Positions 33,197 through 42,575 of a stretch of 64,000 nucleotides of DNA are shown in pieces. The DNA is from Paramacrobiotus metropolitanus. Its lineage: Eukaryota; Tardigrada; Eutardigrada; Parachela; Macrobiotidae. The stretch lies in assembly GCF_019649055.1 (NCBI RefSeq), contig NW_026570274.1:186001-250000 (forward strand), given 5' to 3'. The translations under genes and the position numbers were made by a program. The notes beneath the pieces are model-generated. The model had not been told where the DNA came from. It ran no database searches and saw nothing but the letters and a program-made list of their open reading frames with translations. Positions within the stretch are counted from its first letter, which is position 1; each line of letters begins with the position of its first letter.

Positions 33197-33445
33197 CTAC
33201 GGCTTCCAAAAGCAGTATACTGTAGTATTATACGAGTGTAATATAATTATTGAGCTAGGTGTGAGAAATACGTTTTGCAAAAGAGCTTCCGCTTGGTCTA
33301 CTCGGTTAAAATTTGCTGCTGATAAATTCTCACCTTTATCGTCTCGTCCAGGATGTGTGAAGGCCATCGAGTAAGGTACCATGTACGCTGATGCAAGCTG
33401 TGCCAACAGCACACTGGAGGCAGCCAGGAGAATTATGCAGTTCAT
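33197..33445 (-). CDS. Small secreted protein or peptide precursor
   Basis: An 82-residue open frame from the ATG at 33445. Residues 1-20 form a textbook signal peptide (MNCIILLAASSVLLAQLASA), followed by YMVPYSMAFTHPGRDDK. A strong donor (AAAG-GTGAGA, exon end 33334) and an acceptor (ACTACAG, just before TATACTGC) allow splicing to a 44-residue form in the same frame; both forms end VYCFWKP. The unspliced middle contains NFNRVDQAEALLQN. It could be a neuropeptide or secreted peptide precursor. Similarity to the Cys-rich precursors near 62 kb is at best slight. No family recognised. Confidence 0.5.
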   Translation of the reverse strand: MNCIILLAASSVLLAQLASAYMVPYSMAFTHPGRDDKGENLSAANFNRVDQAEALLQNVFLTPSSIIILHSYNTTVYCFWKP

Positions 33446-35028
33446 CTTCACTGGTAGATAGCGCTGGGCTTAAGTTGTATGTGAATGTTAAAACGTCAAG
33501 GTAACGAGACAAGTATAGGCTTAATATAGCACTCCACCGCAGCACTGACAACTGAACGCCAGGTGTCGATGGAAGCTACCTTTATAGACGCAGCGCTGTT
33601 TGTCATCCGGAATCTCCATTGACAGGGATCAGCCGGCGATCTCATCGTCATATCCGCCACTGATGTGGAGCGTGATGTACGTGGCCCCATTCACCCGGCC
33701 GCGGCGCACAGTAATTCGCCGGCTAATGCATCCCCTGACTTTTTCATCTCCACCTGAGCAACAGGAAACCATTAATCCGCTTCGTTACTGACGCACACGA
33801 CCCCGGCATTGACCATCCAAATGTCGGGTTCAATTTGCATGATGCCGTAATCAATGGTATCATAACCATTCACAGGGCAGATTTTTTGCAGAAAAGTAAA
33901 ATTTCTTTATAGAAGTTTGTATGCCTTCAACCGCGCCTCATTAAGTGAACCACGTAGAAGTACTCATGACTGTAATTCAGTTATATACTGCATTCCACCT
34001 TATACATACAAAGGCATCTAAAAGCGTCAACGTAAAAGTTACTTGACCTCTCTGATATTAGAACAAGGATCCAAAAATAACAGCATACCAAAAACGCCCC
34101 GCAGAAGCAGCACATACCTTTTCATTTTCATATGTAACATTTTTCATTTTAAAACGAGTTTTGCGTAATATTACTTATCATGATATTTTTTTGTGTTATT
34201 TATTGTATTTATTAATATATTACATATTTCTTTGTCATTATTTATTGTAAAAAAATGTAATTTGAATCCTGTAGAAATTATTTAATCCCGCTATTCATTG
34301 CGCGTACAAGGTGTTAACTTGTTGCGGTGCATGGCAGTTAGCTCTCCAATACCATTATATACTTTATACGGTAAAAATAAACGCTTTAAAAAATTAAGTG
34401 TAGAAAAAGCCAGTTCTACGGATCTACATACGTATGGGCTTGCAACATTCGGCTACGATTCTGCGAGTATACTCGTCGTCGTAGCTTTTTAACAGAATAT
34501 AGATCGTTCAAGGCCAAGTGTCCAGTATTACATAACCGAGTATTAAAATTATCGACCAACAACATAAAAAAGTACAATATCTTAGTGACGATGTAGTGAC
34601 GACGTGAGTCAATCTACCTTTGAATGCTTAGGATAATACAAACAGTGAGTGCTTCTCGTCAGCAACGGCCATGCAATGGTAAAGCCATGCCTTTTAACAA
34701 TCATGATCAGGTGATTCTTCAAGGTTACTTCACGGGTCAAAACTGGCAGGTCACGTTGATCCTGGCAGAAAATGTGGATTATTTTCCGCAAAGTGTGGCA
34801 TGAAAATTAAGGCAGCTGAGCAAACGTTCTGTCTCTCGTCATATTTTTTACCATATGGAGTGCTTACAGTCGTGTCGACCAAGTACTGTTGCAAAACCGT
34901 TTGTTGTCTAGCGGTGCTACCGTTGCACTGCAACGGCATTCACTAAACACTGTTAACTGTTGCGTTTAAAAATGTGATCGCTTCCGCAAAGTTCCTGCAC
35001 TTTCTCTTAATTAACGAAAACAATCAAG
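33446..35028. other. Intergenic before the plus-strand receptor cluster
   Basis: 33446-34680 shows no gene; AT-rich runs lie at 34140-34270. From about 34683 the sequence matches the DNA upstream of the third receptor of the cluster (see the upstream module). Confidence 0.4.
34683..34945 (+). promoter_or_regulatory. Duplicated upstream module, copy 1
   Basis: About 260 bp lying 80-350 bp before receptor gene C matches 42242-42490 before gene E closely (shared TTAACAATCATG, CACGGGTCAAAACTGGCAGG, GGCAGCTGAGCAAACGTTCT and CTCGTCATATTTT blocks) and more weakly 37206-37345 before gene D. The retained position before all three starts fits a shared promoter region carried along by tandem duplication. 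Confidence 0.65.
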
Positions 35029-36472
35029 ATGCGAAAAGAGTGGAAAGTTTTGACCTTTTGGTTTTTAACGCTCAAAGTCTTTGGATATGGCGGTCTGCGG
35101 AAAGGTCACAGTGCTCTTCGCAATAAGACAGAAAATACCGCTGTTTGTTGTTTTGTTACCCTACAGTTCGTGGCTACCATACTAGATTCCTTAGAGATGT
35201 CTCCCAATCCGAAGGTGTTGACGAATCTGACGGAATCCTTGCTGCATGTTAACGGCTACTTTATGCCGATTATTTACGTGTTCAGCATCGGTGTTTTCTG
35301 GCGCTGCCAGAAAACTGTTCGCCATTTCACAGAAGTGCTAAACCACTGTTGCGTGGATTATTTAAGCAGAAGCGACATGCAGGTTGTCTGTGTTTTTTCG
35401 TTGGCACTGTTTGTGATTGTTCCGGTTACAGCGATCATGTCGTTTATCAGTGCAACTCAAACTGGTAAATTTGACGGTATTATTTATATGAAGGGTGCTA
35501 TCGATTATCTTAACGAGTACATGATTCTCTCGCTTCGCACACAAAGAATTTTATCCACGGTCGGCTTCATTTTTGCTCTAATGGCGATCGCTGCAAAACT
35601 GTTTGTCCAGTGCTATTTCTGTGTGGTGACCTTTATTACCGGCCGGGTTTTGTTTCGGCTGAACCGCGAGCTGAGAAACACCAAAAAGATTGAGCTAATT
35701 GAGTTATGCTTGGAAAACTACGCAGTATTTAGCAAAGCTGTTCACGATTATGATAGCGACCTTCAATGGCTGCATGGCATCTTTTTAGCGGAGCGACTGA
35801 CACGAATTTTGTTCGTAATCTATCAGTTCTGCAATGCCTTCAGAGGACCGGGATCCGTTAGTGTTTTCGTGTATTTTCGACTGATAAGTGGTTTTGTGGC
35901 GATCTTTATCAATGTGGTTGCTCTGATTCATGCAGCCGAGCAGGTAAGCCGTTTTTGCTGCGTGGTTTTTACAGGCTTCACGTTTGAATTTTGGGAGCTG
36001 TTTTACCGTTTTAGGAGCAGCTCATGGATCGCACCTTGTCGAAGTATACCAGAGACATGTACGCACATAACCACAATCTCACAGGTTGGCGTTCCTTAAG
36101 ACAGCGTGTTGAAGAACTGCAAGAGCAACGTCCACAAATCACGGTAGCCGGTATTCGCTTAACACGGGAATCAGCCGTTGCTGTAAGTGATTCCTTCAGA
36201 TAAACTGTCTGTCAGTGTTTCTAACCGACAGTTTGGAATGTGCAGCGCTATTAAACTGTAGAAAAGAATTTTAGCCGCTTTAATCATTGAGCAGACTGTT
36301 TGATTTTCTCGTGCAAATAATATGCAGTGAAAAGGCCATTGATTGTTTGCAGGTGTTTACCAGTCTTTTGAGCTACGCGATCATCATTTCGGAGCTGCAT
36401 TTGGGCGACGTTCGCTGCTCTGTCCTAAACAGCACATCAGCGCAAGATGATTTGGATGAACGATTGGCTTGA
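35029..36472 (+). CDS. Gustatory-receptor-like seven-transmembrane protein C
   Basis: Exons 35029-35943, 36015-36182 and 36353-36472; 400 residues. The start ATG begins MRKEWKVLTFWFLTLK. Exon 1 is 915 nt, identical in length to those of genes A, D and E, and ends in the pair EQ, with the donor directly after. Exon 2 holds QITVAGIRLTRESAVA. Exon 3 starts VFTSLLSYAIIISEL, where SY-hydrophobic-E corresponds to the TY..QF hallmark of gustatory receptors in TM7. Intermediate conserved stretches include NPKVLTNLTESLL, GRVLFRLNREL and RLTRILFVIYQFC. It is intact. It is probably a chemosensory channel subunit in sensory cells; the tuning is unknown. Confidence 0.83.
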
Positions 36473-37511
36473 TCTGCGATTATCAGTAACTAATTCCACA
36501 ACGATCCGGATAGTATAGTTGAAAGTGATTCTTACCACTTTACCGTAATTACTTTGTGCAGAGTATTAACACGCAATGCGCAAAATACGCGCATTACGTA
36601 CGTGTTGTGATGCATGTGTTATCTGTTCGGTTATGTACGATTTGCTGTTCTTATCTAACGCATTTGATCGCTGATTCCATTCGTGATTTTGGTTTAGCTA
36701 ATCAGTCCGAACTCTAGAGTTTCTAACTTCAACTAAATCTCTGAACTTGTTTCTAGCTGAAAGGTCGGTGTGACTATAGGTTAGAAGGAAGTTCATTCAT
36801 TCGTCTGTTCTGCTTTGTTCTATTTGTATTGTTCGTTCGGTTTGATGATAAAACATTTGGGAAGTTCCTGAGTGTTTCGGTTCCGGTAACTTTCGTTAGG
36901 CACATCAATCCGTTCGTACCTTGCGGAAGTAGGTACTTGTACCACTTACGTAGTCCAGAGCATATTCCCACTCTACCGATTGAGTAGGTGCTGTCATCTA
37001 ATGCGGATCTCGCGGTGCGACTTCCGCAAAGCATGTCAGTATTGTACAGAGTACACTAAACGCAAAATTTGTGCTTCGTGTACTTCGTGTACACATTTAA
37101 TGTGTTAAATATTTCTTTTTCTCTTGAACTACTCCGCACGTCAAGCCATCACCTGGTCCGCATTCGCTTTGAACAACTGCCAAGTTTAAACCAACACTTT
37201 ATTTAGCAAGATCAGGTGATCCCCAATTAAGGTTACTGTACGTGACAAGGCTGGCAGGTGACGTTGATCCTTGCACAAAAACTTGCATTGTCTTTGCCGG
37301 TAGGTGAGGCACCACAAGACAGCTGAACAAATCTCCAGTTCTTCACCATAACGTTCACAAAAGAAAACCCTTTTAGACCAAATGCACCTGTCAAATGTCC
37401 AGCGGTGCTGTAAACAGCAGACGCGAAACGTCGTTCACTTTTCGCTATAGCAACACAGTTTTTGTTTCCGCAAGTTTTATACAATTTTTCTTATTTAAAG
37501 AAACGTCCAAC
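36473..37511. other. Intergenic between receptor genes C and D
   Basis: Non-coding. The weakly conserved copy of the shared upstream module lies at about 37206-37345. An open frame on the minus strand at 36774-37034 is rich in N, T and R from TTCGTT/TTGTTC-like repeats and is not credited. Confidence 0.4.
37206..37345 (+). promoter_or_regulatory. Duplicated upstream module, copy 2 (diverged)
   Basis: The blocks GATCAGGTGAT, TTAAGGTTACT, GGCTGGCAGGT and ACGTTGATCCT appear in the same order as upstream of receptor gene C and, more diverged, gene E. The rest has drifted, matching the greater divergence of gene D. Possible shared regulatory DNA. Confidence 0.45.
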
Positions 37512-38901
37512 ATGCGAATCGAGTGGAAAGCTTTAACTTTCTGGTACTTAACGCTGAAAATCTTTGGGTACGGCGGTTTGCGATTAGGTCAAAACGCTCT
37601 TCGCTATAAAATAGAGAACTCCGCAGTTTGTTTATTCGTTATTATACAGTTCATTGCCACCATTTTGGATTCCTTGGAAGTTTCTCCGAATCCGAAAAAA
37701 TTAACAAACCTGACGGAATCCCTACTGCTTGTCCAAGCTTACTTCATACCAGTTATATTTACGTTTATGATCGGTATGTTCTGGCGCAACCAAGCATCCG
37801 TTCGCCATTTCACGGAAGTGTTGAGCCATTGTTGTGAACAGTATTTAAGCGGAACTGATATGAAGTTTATTTTTATTTTTTCTCTTGCACTAGCCCTGAT
37901 TATTCCGGTAACGGCGGCAATATCCTATATCAGTGCAGTTGAACTGGCTAATACTGAAGGGGCCCTCTATATGAAAGGCGCTTTCAACTACCTTAACGAA
38001 TATGTTACACTCTCGGTTTTCATACAGAAAATCTTGTCCACTCTCGGACTGGTTTTCGCTGTGGTGGCGGTAATTGGAAAATTGTTCGCACAGTGCGTCA
38101 TTCACGTAATGACCTTTATAACCGGTCGGGTTTTGTACCGCTTAAACCAGGAGCTAAAAAAATCCAAAAAGCTGGAGTCTAGTGAGGCATGTTTAGAAAA
38201 CTACGCGGTACTCAGTAAGGCGGTTTATGATTTTGATGACAGTTTTCGGTGGATGCACGGCATGTTTTTACTTGAGCGGCTGACACGAATGCTCTTCATT
38301 ATCTATCAATTCTGCCAGGCTTTCAGTAGACCGGCATCCCTTGGTTATCAGCTTTACGTTCGAATGTTTGGTGGTTTTGCGGCGATATTCATTAACGTGG
38401 TTGTTCTGATCTACGCAAATGAGCAGGTACATATTCCTTGTATTTCACTGCACGTTTTTATCGGTTTCACAGCCAAAGTTGCGAAAGTTTCTCACGTTTC
38501 AGGAGCAGCTCATGGATCGTGCCTTGTCGAAGTTAGTCAGAGTAACCAGCGACCACGCTCTCGCAGGCTGGCGTTCTTTACGATATCGTGTAGAAGAAGT
38601 GCAAGAGCAACGTCCACAAATCACGGTAGCCGGTATCCGCTTAACAAGGGAATCCGCGGTTGCGGTAAGTATTTCTTTATTGTGTGCATAGAATACTAAC
38701 CGGCATCAGCTGCGCATAATTGTAGCGTTGTTTAATAGCGTTATATAAATTATGTAGGCGCTATTGTTAAGACGATTTTGTTTGCAGATATTTTCCAGTC
38801 TTTTGAGCTACGCGATCATCATTTTGGTTACTGATCGATACGTTGGTCCGGATACTTGTTATTATGGGCGTATTTACAACACTCTCTGTATTTCTAAATA
38901 A
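37512..38901 (+). CDS. Gustatory-receptor-like seven-transmembrane protein D
   Basis: Exons 37512-38426, 38503-38664 and 38788-38901; 396 residues. The start MRIEWKALTFWYLTLK is aligned with genes C and E, so this ATG was preferred to the upstream in-frame ATG at 37395. Exon 1 is 915 nt and ends EQ. Exon 2 starts EQLMDRALSK and carries QITVAGIRLTRESAVA, almost the same at DNA level as gene C (the block CGTCCACAAATCACGGTAGC is shared). Exon 3 starts IFSSLLSYAIIILV, after which the tail differs from genes C and E: the SEL continuation is replaced by a Tyr/Cys-rich end (CYYGRIYNTLC). Open and probably functional. Confidence 0.83.
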
Positions 38902-39366
38902 AAGTGTAAGTACGGTACCACTCCCAGCCTCAGGTATGTTTGCCAATTTGGGAGCTGACCGTTTGAATACGACATTTTGTAAAGCACCATGTCGATGATC
39001 AGTTTCGCGTCTGTATGAATAACGCTCATCAGAAGAAACAGCACTATGTTTATTAAAAACGATTTTTTGTTTGTTGTTTTAAAGATTGTGGTTGCGGCGA
39101 AAGCTAAACATCCACCTAAAAAAATACGGTATAATATTATTAGTTGGACGTAATTAATCCAGGATGAGACAGTTCGGCATCTGTTTTCTTCAACACAAGT
39201 AGCAATTAAAGGTAAAATGATACGATTGTTGCAGCACACAGTCTGACTGTGTGTATCAATTGTCGGTTGGACAATTATGCCGGGATTCGCCAAGCCATCC
39301 ACTGTGGTTAAAAAACAGCGACTGTGTTTCCATCATCGGCATACAGTTTCTTGTGTCTACAAATAT
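38874..39366 (-). pseudogene. Membrane-protein pseudogene fragment, copy 1
   Basis: On the minus strand an open stretch reads CCNNRIILPLIATCVEEN, then two clear hydrophobic spans (YVQLIILYRIFLGGCLAF and SFLINIVLFLLMSVIHT) and an amphipathic end. No ATG starts this frame. The homologous upstream part (NCMPMMETQSLF) is out of frame because GT is missing compared with copy 2 at 45.9 kb. The 3' end overlaps the last bases of receptor gene D on the other strand. It may derive from a GPCR or another multi-span protein; the family is not identified. Confidence 0.5.
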
Positions 39367-39940
39367 GCAGTATCTAGTGGAGACGGGAGTGCTCGCTTCA
39401 CGTTATTATCGGGCATACAGTGGTAAAACATCTGGCTATATTAAATGACAATTAACAACGTTAATTGATGTTAATGTTAGCTGGAGGATGTGTGCTCCCG
39501 CGTTTCCCTTCTGCCGTGTGTAGGCAGCTACCTGTGTTGGTGGCGCTGCGAGTCGCTGTGGCCGCTTAGATCAAAGCAGCCGCCGGCACTCACGCGCCTG
39601 CTTATTGCTCTCGGCACTGTTTCTGTGCCCGCGTTGGGTTCTGCATTTCTGGCCGATGTTCTTTGCATTTCTTGTTCGTGTGCGCGCGAGTGATTTGTTC
39701 TTTGGGTTTTCCCTTGGAAAGATTTCCTTTGGGAGTAAGATTTTTATCTCCTCTGATATGCCTCTTGGATTTTGGACTACGAGATGTTCCGCACGCTAAC
39801 TTTCTGTGCTGTTCAACTGTGATCGCGGCTATCTAGCCGATCACTGCGCTCGTTTCTATCTTGCTGCTATCTGCGCGATGATTCAGCTTCTCATTCAGCG
39901 CTTATGTTATCATCGGCACCGGCTAAATTCTTACCAGAAT

Positions 39941-39985
39941 TTCATATTAGCGCATTCATATTAGCGCATTTCATATTAGCGCATT
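39941..39985 (+). repeat. Three tandem TTCATATTAGCGCA units
   Basis: Three head-to-tail copies of a 14-16 base unit inside the 5' part of the GC-rich element. Possibly a subterminal repeat. Confidence 0.75.
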
Positions 39986-40338
39986 CTGTCATCCAAATTC
40001 GCACTTTATCCGAAGGAGTCAGTAGAACAGCTCCCGATCTTGGCAGCTCTTGAACGCAGCTCTTTCGTTAAGCAGCCATACATAGACCCATTAGTGCGAA
40101 GCGAACAGCGGACAAGATCAACCACCACTCAGCGCAATAACACGACGAGCGGGGAATTTGCCATCCGCTAGCAGCCGCAAACGGCAATACCAAGGAAAGC
40201 TTCACCTACCTTTGACGCGGGACAAGGCGGCAACCAACTAACGAAGCCTGCAATTCTATTGCGCGGCCAGCGAGGCCCTCAATTGCGGCCCCTCCTACCC
40301 TCGACGCACACGGCGGCCCCTCCTACTCTCGACGTAAA

Positions 40339-40471
40339 ACGGCCGCACCTTCGTCGGACGGCAGTCAGGCCCCCTAACCACGGCGGCGCTCTCCTCCGAC
40401 GGCAAGCAGGCCCACCATTGACGGCCGCACCTTCGTCGGACGGCAGTCAGGCCCCCTAACCACGGCGGCGC
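40339..40471 (+). repeat. Duplicated 51-bp block in a GC-rich minisatellite
   Basis: The 51 bases at 40339-40389 recur at 40421-40471 (both begin ACGGCCGCACCTTCGTCGG). Around them, from about 40250 to 41230, diverged units built of CTCCGACGGCA and CTACGGC.GCAC modules follow one another every 35-50 bases. Confidence 0.75.
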
Positions 40472-41280
40472 CCTCCGACGGCACGCAGCCCCCTAGCAAC
40501 GGCGGCTCTCTTCATTTGCCAGCTAGTTAGACCTTCTACTACATCTGCACTTTTCTGGGACGGCTAGGCAGGCTCCCAGTGACGCCTGCTCCACCTTCTG
40601 GGCGGCAAGGCATCACACCTACTACGGCGGCACGTCGAAGCAGCTCTCTAACTACGGCCGCACCTACCTCTCCGACGGGAAAGATAGGCTTTAGAGAAAG
40701 CTGCCTTACTTCGTACGGATTGGTAGCATTTCAACTACAGTAGCATCGTCTTTTAATGACAAGATAAACCACCAAGGAACGCCCGCACCTTCCTTGGACG
40801 GCAAAGCAGACCATTTACTGTTTACTGAGGCTGCATCTGCCTCCGACGGCAAGATGGAGCTGCAAGGATGGCTGCACCTTTCTAGGACGGCAGACAAGCA
40901 CCACAGCACGGGCGGCGCCCCCCCCCTCCGACGGCAAGCTACGCTATTTCCGTTGCCAAAGAATGCACCCAACTACGCCTTTAAATCCTACGGGCAGCAA
41001 GACGGTTCGTCCATTTTCGACTGCACCTACCTCAGTCGGTAAAATAGGCCTCCAGCAACGGCTGTATCATTCTTCGCGGCAAGGTGATCTTCCGACTTCG
41101 GCCGCACCTGATTACGACAGCAAAGCCGGCCGCCATTGGCTGCAGCATTTCCTTCAACTACAAAGCAAGACACCAACGACAAACTGCACCATTTCTGACG
41201 ATAAGGTGGAATGGTTCCGTCACCTAGCACAAACCTAAAATCTCCATTGCGACGCCCGTACAGCACAGTTCACCTGCAGT

Positions 41281-42046
41281 ATGAACGGCTCCGGACGTCA
41301 TCGGTTTACTGTATACTGCCGAGCGCATGGCGAAGGCAGCCTGCCGGCGACAGTGGAAACCCTGCTCTTGCTACTGCATATCTTGTTCCTGCCCAAGTTG
41401 CTCTATCCAGTGCATACGTTTGTTGCAAATCACGCAATGCACGGCTACCAGCGGTTATCTCGAAACCGTCGCGACTAACGTCTGCATATCACTGGGTACC
41501 ATCAATCACAAGATCTACAAGATCAATCACAAGATCTCTTGTGTGCTACCTTCACCACAACCTTTTGCGGGTTCGGGGAGTCAGCAAGTACACGGCATCA
41601 TCACCAACTTACCATGCGTACGCTGCTCCTCAAGGACATCACATTATCCTCGTTCACACGCATCGGCGACAGTATCCTCGTGTCCTTTACATCGACTAAC
41701 AGTAGGACCAGTCATGGTTACAAGCTATCACTGCGTAAGACAGGGCGCTCAGTCTATCCAGTTCATGCTCTCACGACATACGCGCGGCTAAGACTTGAAC
41801 TCGAGCAAGGACGGGCAGTTTTTATTCTGTCTAGCAGAGCTTACCTGACTCGTCAACGCGTTGAACGTACGCTGGATCATCTGCTGCGCCTCCTACCTGG
41901 CCACCACCGTCACGAAACCCATCGCTTTGCATCTGAGGCACGACAACAGCCGCTACCGCTGGGTCCAGCGACGTTGGAAAAGCAACTGTGCTGCCATCTA
42001 TTTCCGGAGCCAAGTGCCGACAGACGTAATCAATCCAGACGTCTAA
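41281..42046 (+). pseudogene. Tyrosine recombinase, one stop and one frameshift
   Basis: In the frame beginning at 41281 the sequence reads SLPATVETLLLLLHILF (like the N-terminal core-binding domain), then a TAA at 41476-41478. In the same frame follow LLLKDITLSSF, RKTGRSVYPVHALTTYARLR and FILSSRAYLTRQRVERTL, with THRFA in the place of the H-x-x-R box. Then the frame moves by one: RWVQRRWKSNCAAIYFRSQ carries the typical GRW.S.A..Y(I/F)R ending with its catalytic Tyr. This is the order of tyrosine recombinases of DIRS/Crypton elements (pattern from memory). A 21-bp tandem duplication (unit ATCAATCACAAGATCTACAAG) lies just after the stop. Inactive as it stands. Confidence 0.6.
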
Positions 42047-42116
42047 TCATGGATGTTGTTTGGGGTTTGTTTGGGGCCTTCGGTTGCGCAGGGCACTGGT
42101 CGCTCTCTTGCGCCGA

Positions 42117-42149
42117 CCCTGGGTCGGCCGGCTTCTCGCTGACCCAGGG
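42117..42149. repeat. Hairpin near the end of the recombinase element
   Basis: CCCTGGGTC (42117-42125) is exactly inverted at 42141-42149. It is G+C rich and close to the inferred right boundary, so it may be a structural end of the element. Confidence 0.6.
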
Positions 42150-42241
42150 TCACCGCACACAGCCGATCACGAGAGTACCAGCCGCCCAGCAGCCAGGGTT
42201 CCAGCACCCCCCAGTGGATTCCGGAAGCGGTAACATTAACC

Positions 42242-42490
42242 AAGCCTTTCGGTTAACAATCATGGTCAGATGATTCTCCAAGGCTACATCACGGGTCAAA
42301 ACTGGCAGGTCACGTTCATCCTGGTAGAAAGTTTGGATTATTTTCCGCAAACTGAGACATGACAAGGCAGCTGAGCAAACGTTCTGCCTCTCGTCATATT
42401 TTGCACCATAGGCCGAGTCCTTATAACCGTGTCGATCAAGTGCTGTTGCGAAACTGTTCACTGTCTGGCGATGCTGCACGGAAGGTATTC
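42242..42490 (+). promoter_or_regulatory. Duplicated upstream module, copy 3
   Basis: Close match to 34683-34945, at the same distance before a receptor start (here gene E). Its left edge coincides with the end of the GC-rich element, which marks the element boundary. Confidence 0.65.
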
Positions 42491-42575
42491 ACAGAACCGT
42501 TAAATATTGTGCTTTAACTTGTGATAATATTCGCAAGGCTGTTTTGCTTTTCCCTGATTAACGAAACCAATCACA

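Larger units (their letters stand above)
39480..42240 (+). mobile_element. GC-rich decayed tyrosine-recombinase element (DIRS- or Crypton-like)
   Basis: About 2.8 kb that is much richer in G and C than its surroundings interrupts the spacing between receptor genes D and E; right of 42242 the receptor-linked DNA resumes. It comprises a 5' part with pyrimidine-rich and TTCATATTAGCGCA repeats (39480-40250), a GC-rich degenerate minisatellite (about 40250-41230), a broken tyrosine-recombinase gene (about 41281-42046) and a terminal hairpin (42117-42149). There is no visible reverse transcriptase, so Crypton or an internally deleted DIRS/Ngaro are both possible. Boundaries are approximate; no terminal repeats were established. 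Confidence 0.55.

Noticed and set aside
36774-37034. 86-codon minus-strand ORF rich in N, T, R
   Set aside because: Composition follows from TTCGTT/TTGTTC repeats; it sits in the spacer between duplicated receptors.
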